Assembly: GCF_050729195.1 (NCBI RefSeq)
Contig: NZ_JBOHKS010000239.1
Span: 1 to 25,541 of the forward strand
Direction of reading: 5' to 3'
DNA from: Hypericibacter sp050729195
GTDB taxonomy: Bacteria > Pseudomonadota > Alphaproteobacteria > Dongiales > Dongiaceae
Length of the DNA stretch: 25,541 nt
Made by a program: the position numbers and the translations under genes. Each line of letters starts with the position of its first letter. Within the stretch, counting starts at the first letter, position 1. The notes under the pieces were generated by a model that made no database searches, was not told the origin of the DNA, and saw nothing but the letters and a program-made list of their open reading frames with translations. Shown here piece by piece: positions 8,801 through 13,901 of the stretch.

Positions 8801-8977
8801 ATGATCGGCGCCGTGGTCGGCGTGCAGCCCTTCGGCGGCGAGGGCTTGTCGGGCACCGGTCCCAAGGCCGGCGGTCCGCATTATCTCCATCGCTTCGCGG
8901 TCGAGCGGACCTTGACCATCGACACGACCGCGGCCGGTGGCAACGCCTCGCTGCTGTCGCTGGCGGAAGAGGGCTAG
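5831..8977 (+). CDS. putA: Bifunctional proline dehydrogenase / L-glutamate gamma-semialdehyde dehydrogenase
   Basis: Complete 1048-residue PutA, which oxidises proline to glutamate in two steps: FAD-dependent proline dehydrogenase, then NAD+-dependent P5C dehydrogenase, with substrate channelling. The short PutA type is seen: there is no ribbon-helix-helix DNA-binding domain at the N-terminus, so it should not repress its own gene as E. coli PutA does. Proline dehydrogenase barrel about residues 160-480, with R-L-V-K-G-A-Y-W-D-S-E at 351-361. Aldehyde dehydrogenase domain about 530-1030: PWNFP at 698-702, catalytic Glu801 (ETGGQN) and catalytic Cys835 (AGQRCSA). The conserved C-terminal tail with TTAAGGNASLL at 1032-1042 is intact, and part of the same tail reappears 1.5 kb downstream. 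No putR-like regulator is adjacent. A 965-codon antisense frame is a high-GC shadow. Confidence 0.97.
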   Translation: MIFRDPPEAAGPLRQRLREIYRADEADCVERLLIAASLPTDMLDRIATRARNLVQEVRGRRVGQGGLDAFLHEYELSSREGVVLMCLAEALLRIPDAETADRLIKDKLADADWERHLGSSDSMFVNASTWALMLTGRVMRLERGGSDLAGVLKRLVSRSGEPVIRQAVMQAMRILGRQFVMGRDIEEALERARILEKKGFRYSYDMLGEAARTMADADRYDLAYQQAIRAIGAAAKGRGPIDSPGISVKLSALHPRYEFAKTARVMTELVPRLAKLARMAKDVGIGFTVDAEEAERLDLSLDVIEAVAADPTLRGWNGFGLAIQAYQKRCFDLIDWLADVARRHQRRLMVRLVKGAYWDSEVKQSQERGLPGYPVFTRKLSTDLSYIACARKLLADPACFYPQFATHNAHTLAAVLEMAGNATDFEFQRLHGMGDALYEEVTPPETLGRAVRIYAPVGSHEDLLAYLVRRLLENGANTSFVNRIVDEKAPLDDLIADPASRVRRLLHKPHPHIPLPRDLFGAERKNSKGIDLTDLAELLPLDRTMDQAVKETHQAGPIVGGRARSGNAHPILNPADLRRTVGQVVEAGAPELDEALARASRAHEDWSRTPAETRAQCLDRAADLMEADLPRLMGLAIAEAGKTVPDALAEVREAVDFCRYYAARARADFAQPMRLPGPTGERNELRFAGRGVFACISPWNFPLAIFSGQVTAALVSGNCVIAKPAEQTPLIAAAAVRILHQAGIPADVLHLLPGDGEKVGAPLVADPRIAGVAFTGSTEVARGINRALAAKDGPIVPLIAETGGQNALIVDSSALPEQVVRDVLISGLQSAGQRCSALRVLFVQQDIAPKLEKMLAGAMEELKVGDPALLETDIGPVIDEGAKQMLEAHAQRMGRESRLLYEMKLAKDLPPGHYFAPRAYVLDSLSRLTREVFGPVLHIVHWRADQLDPVIDAINATGYGLTLGVHSRIDSTQRRVWERVRAGNTYVNRNMIGAVVGVQPFGGEGLSGTGPKAGGPHYLHRFAVERTLTIDTTAAGGNASLLSLAEEG
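8939..8958 (+). repeat. 20-bp direct repeat, left copy (inside putA 3' end)
   Basis: The sequence ggcaacgcctcgctgctgtc encodes G-N-A-S-L-L-S of the PutA tail. It recurs exactly at 10505-10524 in the same orientation. The two copies bracket the merR-merT-merP-GDCCVxC module. A perfect 20-mer pair is unlikely by chance in a window of this size, although GC bias raises the odds somewhat. Confidence 0.8.
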
Positions 8978-9050
8978 GGACGGGGTTTGAGAGCCGAGAG
9001 CCAGCACGGGCCGACGGTGCCGGGGCGACGGCGAGCGTACGACAGCGCGA

Positions 9051-9479
9051 TTAGTGCCGGAAATCGAGGAGCGCTTCGATGACGGGACAGTCCGGCACCT
9101 TGCCGCCCCGACATTTGCCGGCTACGTCCGCCAGGGTCTGCTCGAGGCGCTGGAGGTCGGCGATCTTGCGGCGAACGTCCGCGAGGTGGTCGAGCGCAAT
9201 CGCCTTGACCTCGGCACATGTATATCGGCCGCCATCGACGAGACGCAGCAATGCACGCACCTCGTCGAGCGAAAATCCAAGCTCCCTGCTGCGGCGGACG
9301 AAACCCACGCGCATCAACTGATTCTGGCTGTAAATGCGATGGCCGCCGGCACTGCGCGGCGGTTTCGGCAAGATGCCGACGCGTTCGTAGAAGCGGATGG
9401 TCTCGATATTGACTCCGGTGCACTTCGAAAGCCCACCGATGGTCAGGGTCGGACCTCGCGAAACCGTGATCGCCGGCAT
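9051..9479 (-). CDS. merR: MerR-family metal-responsive regulator (mercury-type)
   Basis: Regulator of 142 residues. Start at 9479 is supported by AAGGAG about 8 bases upstream; earlier in-frame starts would run through the promoter. Residues about 11-80 are the MerR winged-helix domain (T-I-G-G-L-S-K...V-N-I-E-T-I-R-F-Y-E-R-x-G-I-L, then R-S-A-G-G-H-R-I-Y). A dimerisation helix and metal loop follow. Cysteines at 88, 123 and 131 sit where MerR has its three mercury ligands: 34 residues between the first two as in Tn501 MerR, but seven rather than eight between the last two (C-R-G-G-K-V-P-D-C). Such proteins bind a dyad in a long-spacer promoter and activate it by distortion on metal binding. 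A perfect palindrome lies between this gene and divergent merT. The metal is probably Hg(II), inferred from neighbours. Confidence 0.85.
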   Translation of the reverse strand: MPAITVSRGPTLTIGGLSKCTGVNIETIRFYERVGILPKPPRSAGGHRIYSQNQLMRVGFVRRSRELGFSLDEVRALLRLVDGGRYTCAEVKAIALDHLADVRRKIADLQRLEQTLADVAGKCRGGKVPDCPVIEALLDFRH

Positions 9480-9490
9480 GGTCGAACTCC

Positions 9491-9521
9491 TTGAACCTGT
9501 AGTCACTACAGGTCCGATGTT
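9491..9521 (+). promoter_or_regulatory. MerR-type operator/promoter of merT
   Basis: A perfect 19-bp palindrome acctgtagtcactacaggt (9495-9513) overlaps a -35-like TTGAAC (9491-9496). A weak -10-like GATGTT lies at 9516-9521, 19 bases from the -35. The over-long spacer filled by a dyad is the hallmark of MerR-activated promoters. It sits in the 76-base divergent gap, 12 bases upstream of the merR start codon and upstream of merT. The -10 assignment is the least certain part; TATCAT at 9521-9526 is an alternative. Confidence 0.75.
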
Positions 9522-9555
9522 ATCATTGAAACCGCTGAACGGAAGGTAGGGCGCG

Positions 9556-9954
9556 ATGGACCTGCGAGGCCATGCCGAACTCGGTACGACAGGGCGAACC
9601 GATGGCCACAAGACGGAACTGATCGCCGCCGGCGGTGTGCTCGGCGCGCTTGCGGCTATGTCTTGCTGCATCCTGCCGCTCGTGCTTTTCGCGCTTGGCA
9701 TCAGCGGCGCATGGATCGGAAACCTGACCGCTCTCGCGCCCTACCAGCCCGTCTTCATCGGGGCCACGCTGGCCTTCCTCGCGACCGGGTACTATCTGGT
9801 CTACCGGCGGCCGCGTGGTGCCTGTGGCGAAGGCGAGGCCTGCGCACGCCGACGATCGAAATGGGGCGTGAAACTGGCTCTCTGGGCCGCCACTGCCTTG
9901 GTGGCGTCGGCCATGGTGTTCCCCTATGTCGCAAGAGCGCTGTTGGGGGCCTGA
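9556..9954 (+). CDS. merT: MerT-like mercuric ion transport protein
   Basis: Inner-membrane protein of 132 residues with three hydrophobic helices (about 22-48, 62-84 and 105-128). The vicinal cysteine pair Cys37-Cys38 (M-S-C-C-I-L-P-L) is in the first helix. A second pair, Cys90 and Cys96, is in the loop after helix two. These are the two metal-relay pairs of MerT, which passes Hg(II) from periplasmic MerP into the cell. G-A-W-I-G-N-L-T-A-L-x-P-Y is a recognisable family stretch. GGAAGGTAGGG about 5-15 bases upstream is a plausible ribosome site. It is the first gene of a merT-merP-GDCCVxC operon divergent from merR. No mercuric reductase follows, so import would not be coupled to reduction here. 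Confidence 0.9.
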   Translation: MDLRGHAELGTTGRTDGHKTELIAAGGVLGALAAMSCCILPLVLFALGISGAWIGNLTALAPYQPVFIGATLAFLATGYYLVYRRPRGACGEGEACARRRSKWGVKLALWAATALVASAMVFPYVARALLGA

Positions 9955-9975
9955 TCGAATAGGATGGAGAAGCCA

Positions 9976-10260
9976 ATGAAGAGCATCATTGCCTTGATGA
10001 GTGTCGGTGCAATGGGTCTCGTCAGTGCAATGGCATCCGCTGCCGAGCGGACTGTGACGCTTGCTGTCGAGAACATGACCTGCGATGCCTGTCCCTACAT
10101 CGTTAAGCAGAGCCTCGCCAAGATTTCCGGTGTTGAGAACGTGATCGTGTCGTTCGAGCTGAAAACCGCGACAGTCACCTATGACGACCAAAAGACGACG
10201 ACCGACGCCTTGACGTCGGCGACGACGCAAGCCGGCTATCCCTCCCGGGTGATACCGTGA
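9976..10260 (+). CDS. merP: MerP-like periplasmic heavy-metal-binding protein
   Basis: Protein of 94 residues. Start at 9976 (MKSIIALMSVGAMG...) is preferred over the in-frame ATG at 9964, because GGATGGAG lies at a good distance and the product then begins with a clean signal peptide, cleaved after about A-S-A (residue 22). The mature part is one HMA domain with the metal site N-M-T-C-D-A-C (Cys36 and Cys39) and the beta-alpha-beta pattern of MerP. In mercury operons MerP captures Hg(II) in the periplasm and hands it to MerT. It lies 21 bases after merT, and its stop codon overlaps the next start (GTGA), so translation of the third gene is probably coupled. Confidence 0.9.
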   Translation: MKSIIALMSVGAMGLVSAMASAAERTVTLAVENMTCDACPYIVKQSLAKISGVENVIVSFELKTATVTYDDQKTTTDALTSATTQAGYPSRVIP

Positions 10261-10469
10261 TCGACCACTCGGTCATTACCTGTCCGAGTTGCGGGCATCA
10301 GGCAACTGAGCAAATGCCGATCGATGCCTGCCAATTCTTCTACGACTGTCGCGGCTGCGGCGCACTGCTGAAGCCGAAGTCTGGTGACTGCTGCGTCTTC
10401 TGCTCCTACGGATCCGTTCCCTGTCCGCCTAGCCAGCAGGCGAACGCTTGCTGCAGTGACGCGCTGTAG
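10257..10469 (+). CDS. GDCCVxC-domain cysteine-rich small protein
   Basis: Small protein of 70 residues with 11 cysteines: CPxC (9-12), Cys25, CxxC (31-34), the signature GDCCVFC (43-49), Cys56 and Cys65-66. The GTG start at 10257 overlaps the merP stop by four bases. The family is known for its GDCCVxC motif, where the second residue of the Cys pair region is selenocysteine in some members; here all positions are ordinary Cys codons. The CPxC/CxxC pairs suggest a zinc-ribbon-like fold. Members often lie beside merT/merP; the biochemical role is unknown. A thiol-based metal carrier or sink is an inference from cysteine content and position. No signal peptide is seen, so it is probably cytoplasmic. 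Confidence 0.8.
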   Translation: MIDHSVITCPSCGHQATEQMPIDACQFFYDCRGCGALLKPKSGDCCVFCSYGSVPCPPSQQANACCSDAL

Positions 10470-10492
10470 ACCAGCTCTCCACCGGCCGGAGC

Positions 10493-10543
10493 ACGGCCGC
10501 TGGCGGCAACGCCTCGCTGCTGTCAGGCGCGGCCGAGGATTGA
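10493..10543 (+). pseudogene. Loose putA 3'-end fragment
   Basis: After the GDCCVxC gene, one frame reads T-A-A-G-G-N-A-S-L-L-S-G-A-A-E-D then TGA. This matches the PutA tail (T-A-A-G-G-N-A-S-L-L-S-L-A-E-E-G), including the stop one codon earlier. Base differences before the exact 20-bp block fall mainly at third codon positions (gcg/gcc, gcc/gct, ggt/ggc), as expected of two diverged coding copies rather than a recent local duplication. There is no start codon or upstream PutA sequence, and the frame is interrupted by the TAG of the preceding gene. The fragment overlaps the last codons of the minus-strand DoxX gene. Confidence 0.6.
10505..10524 (+). repeat. 20-bp direct repeat, right copy
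   Basis: Exact copy of 8939-8958 in the same orientation, 1.57 kb away. Together the two mark the edges of the mer-like module like the direct repeats left by integration into a gene 3' end. No integrase or inverted terminal repeat was seen between them. Confidence 0.8.
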
Positions 10544-10993
10544 ATCGCGAATCTTTGCGTCGAACGACCACCGGCCCGGGCCACGCAGAAGAAGATAGAT
10601 CAGCGGCCCGGCCCAAAGCAGGTGATCGGGATAGTTCTCCGGATAAACGAAGAGCTGGATCACCAAGGTCTGCGCCAACAGAGCCGCGGCAGCGGGGCGT
10701 GTGAGAAGGCCGAGGATCAGCAGGATTGGACAGGTCAGCTCGAGAGAGGTTGCAAGGTAAGCGGCGATCTCGGGCGGGAGCAGAGGGACCCGGTACTCGT
10801 CACGGAACAGCGCGATGATGGTCGGGTTTCCGAAGGGGAGCTTGGTGAGGCCCGAACGCCAGAAGGCGAGCGCCACGCCGAGGCGCAACAAGAGAGCCGG
10901 CAGCGCGATCGGGACTCGATCGAGCCATTCAATGAGGGACCGCGCCGCGACGACGACGCCGGCCTGCCTGAGTTTCGACAAGCTGGACTCCAT
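10523..10993 (-). CDS. DoxX family membrane protein
   Basis: Membrane protein of 156 residues with four hydrophobic helices (about 29-52, 75-97, 99-116 and 124-137). Family features include L-L-R-L-G-V-A-L-A-F-W-R-S-G-L-x-K near helix one and the L-x-x-P-x-L-L-I-L-G-L-x-T-R-P-A-A-x-x-L pattern at 85-105. DoxX proteins accompany DUF2282/DUF692/DUF2063 genes in many proteobacteria (the position of GigT in the gold-induced gig operon of Cupriavidus, as I recall it). Here it follows the DUF2282 gene on the same strand after 126 bases. Its electron-transfer or thiol role in such operons is only suggested. Its start lacks a clear Shine-Dalgarno sequence. Its 3' end overlaps the putA-tail fragment, so its last few residues may have been set by that junction. 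Confidence 0.8.
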   Translation of the reverse strand: MESSLSKLRQAGVVVAARSLIEWLDRVPIALPALLLRLGVALAFWRSGLTKLPFGNPTIIALFRDEYRVPLLPPEIAAYLATSLELTCPILLILGLLTRPAAAALLAQTLVIQLFVYPENYPDHLLWAGPLIYLLLRGPGRWSFDAKIRDSILGRA

Positions 10994-11034
10994 GCTATCG
11001 AATTTGAACGACGGGACGGCGCATTGCGGTGAGA

Positions 11035-11076
11035 CATGCGGCCCGCCGGCAGAGTGCTCCGGCGACGGGCCGCATG
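11035..11076 (-). repeat. Perfect 11-bp inverted repeat between DUF2282 and DoxX genes
   Basis: CATGCGGCCCG (11035-11045) pairs fully with CGGGCCGCATG (11066-11076). Inside it CCGG (11046-11049) can pair with CCGG (11059-11062), lengthening the stem with a small bulge. On the minus-strand transcript it falls between the two genes. No T run follows, so it fits an RNA stem that attenuates or protects the upstream message, or an operator, better than a standard terminator. Confidence 0.55.
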
Positions 11077-11119
11077 GGTTTCAACAGATGCCGATCTGCT
11101 AACGCAACAAAAGCAGGGA

Positions 11120-11386
11120 TCACATCGGCTGCATCGTGCTGCCGACGATCTTGCCGCAGGTGCCGGCGGGCACGTAGATCCAGGAGGCGGGATCGCTGGC
11201 CTTGGTCGAGGTGCCAGCACAGGAATGCGTCGCGGTCTGGCAGTCGTTCTTACCGGCCTGCGCGATGCCGTAGCATTTCTCGTTCTTGTAGTCCGGAACG
11301 GGTGCCGGGCCGGCCTTGGCGGCGCTGAGCAAAGCCAGGGTGACGGCGCCGGCAATGGTCGTGGCAGTCAGGATTCTTGCTTTCAT
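11120..11386 (-). CDS. DUF2282 (bufferin-1/GigP-like) precursor peptide
   Basis: Exported small protein of 88 residues. Residues 1-25 are a signal peptide (M-K-A-R...A-V-T-L-A-L-L-S-A-A-K-A). The mature part has exactly four cysteines in the DUF2282 pattern: E-K-C-Y-G-I-A (Cys38), K-N-D-C (Cys49), H-S-C-A-G (Cys56) and V-P-A-G-T-C (Cys77). AAGGAG lies about 9 bases before the start. Proteins of this family are substrates of DUF692 (MNIO) enzymes with DUF2063 partners, which modify the cysteines to make copper-binding bufferins; this is established for related operons. Neither partner gene is next to it here: the upstream neighbour is the AhpD-like gene and the downstream one DoxX. It may be modified by enzymes encoded elsewhere, or act unmodified as a thiol metal binder. 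Confidence 0.88.
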   Translation of the reverse strand: MKARILTATTIAGAVTLALLSAAKAGPAPVPDYKNEKCYGIAQAGKNDCQTATHSCAGTSTKASDPASWIYVPAGTCGKIVGSTMQPM

Positions 11387-11623
11387 GTTCGTTCTCCTTG
11401 GTTGCGGAAGCGGTGACTGACAATGCGCAACAGGGCCGGGTACGACGAGTCACGTTCGCGCGATTTTTCTGTTATCGGGCGTTGCGTTGAGTGTTGGCCG
11501 CGCTGCTCGCGGAAAGTTGAAGACACACCATGACGCCGCGCATCGAATCGATGCCGTTTAAGCATTGGCCGTCCCGGTGGCGCGGCGCTCGCAGGAAGAA
11601 TCTCTTATCCATGCCGCGGCGCG
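11387..11623. other. Intergenic region upstream of DUF2282 gene
   Basis: No gene is seen. The region contains the ribosome site of the DUF2282 gene and a perfect 15-base palindrome, GCATCGA-A-TCGATGC, at 11540-11554. The palindrome lies about 155 bases upstream of the DUF2282 start and could be an operator for that gene or part of the end of the AhpD-like gene's transcript. No convincing -35/-10 or ECF-type promoter could be assigned. Confidence 0.35.
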
Positions 11624-12175
11624 TCAGCCGGCTTTGCGGGGCGTGACGACCGGGAAGTCGATGTCGGTCTTGGCGACCTCATTGATGTAGTTGGTCCAGG
11701 TGTTGAGCGCGACATGGAGCACGATCTCGATGACCTGCGCGTCGTCATAGCCGGCGGCCTTGACGGTGCGGACATCATCCTCGCTCACATGGCCGCGATT
11801 GCGCACAACCTTGGCTGCGAACTTGAGCGCGGCGTCGGCCTTGGGGTCCTTCGACCCGCCATCGCGGTTGGCAGCGATCTCGGCATCGTCGAGCCTGGCG
11901 AGATTCTTGCCGAGGTAGGTGTGGGCCGAGAGGCAATAGCTGCAGCCATTGATCTCGGCGACGGCGAGCGCGATCCGCTCGCGGGTGGCTGCCGGCAGGG
12001 CGCCCCTATTCAACGCGCCGGACAGGCCAAGGTAGCTCTCGAGCGCGGCGGGACTGTTGGCGATCAGGCGAAACATGTTCGGCACGACGCCGAGCTGCTT
12101 CTTGACCGCTTCGAGCGAAGGCTGCGAGGCGGTGGGAGCGGCTTCGATGGTGGCGGGCGTGGGGATGCGTGACAT
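11624..12175 (-). CDS. AhpD-like / carboxymuconolactone decarboxylase family peroxidase-related protein
   Basis: Protein of 183 residues of the AhpD-like superfamily (uncharacterised peroxidase-related enzymes). The all-helical core carries the redox motif Glu74-(x3)-Cys78-Ser-Tyr-Cys81-(x3)-His85 (E-I-N-G-C-S-Y-C-L-S-A-H), which in AhpD forms the disulfide and proton relay for alkylhydroperoxide reduction. P-x-M-F-R-L-I-A-N-S-P near residue 32-42 and L-N-x-W-T-N-Y-I-N near the C-terminus are also typical of this subgroup. AAAGGAAC precedes the start. It is divergent from a LysR regulator across a 119-base region with two dyads, so it is the likely target of that regulator. The true substrate is not known; hydroperoxide or other oxidant defence is inference. 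Confidence 0.85.
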   Translation of the reverse strand: MSRIPTPATIEAAPTASQPSLEAVKKQLGVVPNMFRLIANSPAALESYLGLSGALNRGALPAATRERIALAVAEINGCSYCLSAHTYLGKNLARLDDAEIAANRDGGSKDPKADAALKFAAKVVRNRGHVSEDDVRTVKAAGYDDAQVIEIVLHVALNTWTNYINEVAKTDIDFPVVTPRKAG

Positions 12176-12230
12176 GGAGGCGGTTCCTTTCGGGTTTAGG
12201 GCCGGGTTGGCCGATGACCGAAAGCTAGTG

Positions 12231-12279
12231 CCTTCCAGATTTGAAATTCAGAAGGTATAGCTGGTAGCTATCCTACCAG
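12231..12279. promoter_or_regulatory. Two dyads in the AhpD-like/LysR divergent promoter
   Basis: CCTTC (12231-12235) and GAAGG (12251-12255) form an interrupted dyad. CTGGTAG (12261-12267) and CTACCAG (12273-12279) form a perfect 7-bp inverted repeat with a 5-base spacer. Paired sites between a LysR gene and its divergent target are the usual arrangement of an LTTR recognition and activation site. Which protein binds is inferred; the CTGGTAG element also resembles one at the CGNR/EamA promoter. Confidence 0.5.
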
Positions 12280-12294
12280 ATTATGGAAGCATGA

Positions 12295-13203
12295 TTGGAC
12301 CGCTTTGAATCCATGTCGATCCTGGTCGCGGCGGTCGAGGCCGGCAGCCTGTCTGCCGCCGCGCGCCGCCTGGGCGTGCCCCTCGCCACCGTCAGCCGCA
12401 AGGTTTCGGAGCTGGAGACCCATCTCAAGACACGGCTGCTCAACCGGTCGAACCGGCGCCTCAGCCTGACGGATGCCGGGCGATCCTATGTCGCGGGCTG
12501 CAAGAGCATCCTCGAGGAGTTGGAGGAGATCGAGCGCGCGGCATCGGGCGAGTTCACCGTTCCGAAGGGCAATCTCATTGTCACCGCGCCAATCGTCTTG
12601 GGGCGGCTGCATGTGCTCCCGGTGGCCGCCGAGTTCCTCAAGGCCTATCCGGAGATCGACGTCCGGATGCTGCTGTCCGATCGCGTCGTGAATCTCATGG
12701 AGGATCCTGTCGATCTCGCCGTGCGGATCGGCGACCTGCCGGACAGCAGCCTGGTCGCGACCCGGGTCGGTGCGATCCGTCAGGTCGTTTGCGCGAGCCC
12801 GGCCTATCTCGCCGCGCGGGGCACGCCGAAGAATCCCGGAGAGCTCAGCCAGCATGACGGCGTCACCTTCGAGGGGCTGATGTCGCCGGCCGCCTGGACA
12901 TTCGCCGCAGGCAAGGCGGACCAATCGGTTCCAATCCATTCGCGCCTTGTCGTCAACACGGCCGAGGCCGCCATCGATGCGGCTATCGCCGGCGTCGGCA
13001 TCACGCGCGTGCTTTCCTATCAAGTCGCCGACGCTGTGCGGGCCGGCAAGCTCTCGATCGCGCTTCAGGAATTCGAGCCGCCGCCCTGGCCTCTCAGTCT
13101 CGTCTATGCGGGGCAGGGGCTGTTGCCGCTGAAGGTCCGGGCCTTCCTCGATTTCGCGGTAGCTCGGCTGAAGGCGCGGTTGCAGGCGATTGGATCGCCT
13201 TAG
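12295..13203 (+). CDS. LysR-family transcriptional regulator
   Basis: Full-length LTTR of 302 residues. The start is set at the TTG at 12295: a TGA stop in the same frame lies immediately before it (12292-12294), GGAAG is about 8 bases upstream, and the product then begins M-D-R-F-E-S-M like many CrgA/DsdC-type relatives. The next ATG (12313) would clip helix one. Residues 1-60 form the winged helix-turn-helix (A-G-S-L-S-A-A-A-R-R-L-G...V-S-R-K-V-S-x-L-E). Residues about 90-295 form the inducer-binding domain, with L-I-V-T-A-P and I-D-V-R-x-x-L-S-D-R-V-V-N-L near its front. It is divergent from the AhpD-like gene, its probable target. Its stop codon overlaps that of the convergent CGNR gene. 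The inducer is unknown. Confidence 0.88.
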   Translation: MDRFESMSILVAAVEAGSLSAAARRLGVPLATVSRKVSELETHLKTRLLNRSNRRLSLTDAGRSYVAGCKSILEELEEIERAASGEFTVPKGNLIVTAPIVLGRLHVLPVAAEFLKAYPEIDVRMLLSDRVVNLMEDPVDLAVRIGDLPDSSLVATRVGAIRQVVCASPAYLAARGTPKNPGELSQHDGVTFEGLMSPAAWTFAAGKADQSVPIHSRLVVNTAEAAIDAAIAGVGITRVLSYQVADAVRAGKLSIALQEFEPPPWPLSLVYAGQGLLPLKVRAFLDFAVARLKARLQAIGSP

Positions 13204-13814
13204 TTCGCGCACTCTTCCAGTTGCTGGCGCGCGCGATGTCGGCGCGCCTTGGCGCGATTGCCGCAATCGGTCATCGAGCACCAGTGGCGCGATTTGTTGC
13301 GGCTGGTGTCGAGGAAGAACCAGCCGCAATCGGCGTCGATGCAGCGCTTGAGCGGCAGTGGCCCGGCGCGCGAGAAGAGCTCGGCCGCCTCGGCCGCGAG
13401 CAGGTCGGTCACGGAATCGAGATCGTGATAAGTGCGCTGCCAGGCGAGATGGCCGTCGGCGGGAGCGAGGCGGCGCGAACGGAAAGAGCGGGCGGCTTCT
13501 TCGGTCAGATGCTCGATCGCGCCGACAGGTGTCGGCTTTCCGTCGAGCATCGCCGTGAGGATCTGAAGGATCGATTCCCGGAGTTCACGAGCGCGGTTCA
13601 GCGCCGCTAGCTCCACCGGCTCGCTCGCCTGGGGATCGACGGCGATGCCGGCCATGCCGGCCCAGATGCGGTAGTCTGACGGGCTGAGCAGGGAGTCGCG
13701 CGGGGCCGGCTCGTTGGTCGCGACCAGGCTGTTCACGAAATCGAGGCAGCGATGGCCGGCCCGGTGGGCCAGTTTGGCGATGGGAGTTCCGGGCTTTCGG
13801 GCGACGACCGTCAT
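13200..13814 (-). CDS. CGNR zinc-finger regulator (ABATE domain protein)
   Basis: Protein of 204 residues. The N-terminal part (about 1-145) fits the ABATE/DUF1470 domain, starting with the H-R-C-L-D-F-V-N-S-L signature at 21-30. The C-terminal part is a treble-clef zinc finger with Cys158, Cys163, Cys179 and Cys184 (C-I-D-A-D-C-G-W-F-F-L-D...W-C-S-M-T-D-C-G-N-R), followed by a basic K-A-R-R-H-R-A-R tail suited to DNA contact. Such proteins are taken to be transcription regulators that sense a small ligand. It is divergent from an EamA exporter across only 87 bases that contain repeats of TAACCAG, one of them directly before its own start. Autoregulation and control of the exporter are therefore likely. 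The 3' end overlaps the LysR gene by three bases. Confidence 0.88.
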   Translation of the reverse strand: MTVVARKPGTPIAKLAHRAGHRCLDFVNSLVATNEPAPRDSLLSPSDYRIWAGMAGIAVDPQASEPVELAALNRARELRESILQILTAMLDGKPTPVGAIEHLTEEAARSFRSRRLAPADGHLAWQRTYHDLDSVTDLLAAEAAELFSRAGPLPLKRCIDADCGWFFLDTSRNKSRHWCSMTDCGNRAKARRHRARQQLEECAN

Positions 13815-13815
13815 A

Positions 13816-13890
13816 TAACCAGTGTAAGGCGATTGACAGGTTACTTCAATCCTGTTCTACTTTAACCAGCAAAACGGATTTAGCTGGTTA
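13816..13890. promoter_or_regulatory. TAACCAG-repeat operator between CGNR regulator and EamA gene
   Basis: TAACCAGC (13863-13870) and GCTGGTTA (13883-13890) form a perfect 8-bp inverted repeat with a 12-base spacer. A third TAACCAG lies at 13816-13822, next to the CGNR start codon. ACAGG and CCTGT around 13836-13855 form a smaller dyad between them. Three copies of a 7-mer in an 87-base divergent gap point to cooperative binding, most simply by the CGNR protein. Confidence 0.6.
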
Positions 13891-13901
13891 GCGAGACCAC
13901 C

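Noticed and set aside
12268..13329. A 353-codon frame antisense to the LysR gene
   Set aside because: The plus-strand product is a complete, recognisable LysR protein; the antisense product has no family features.
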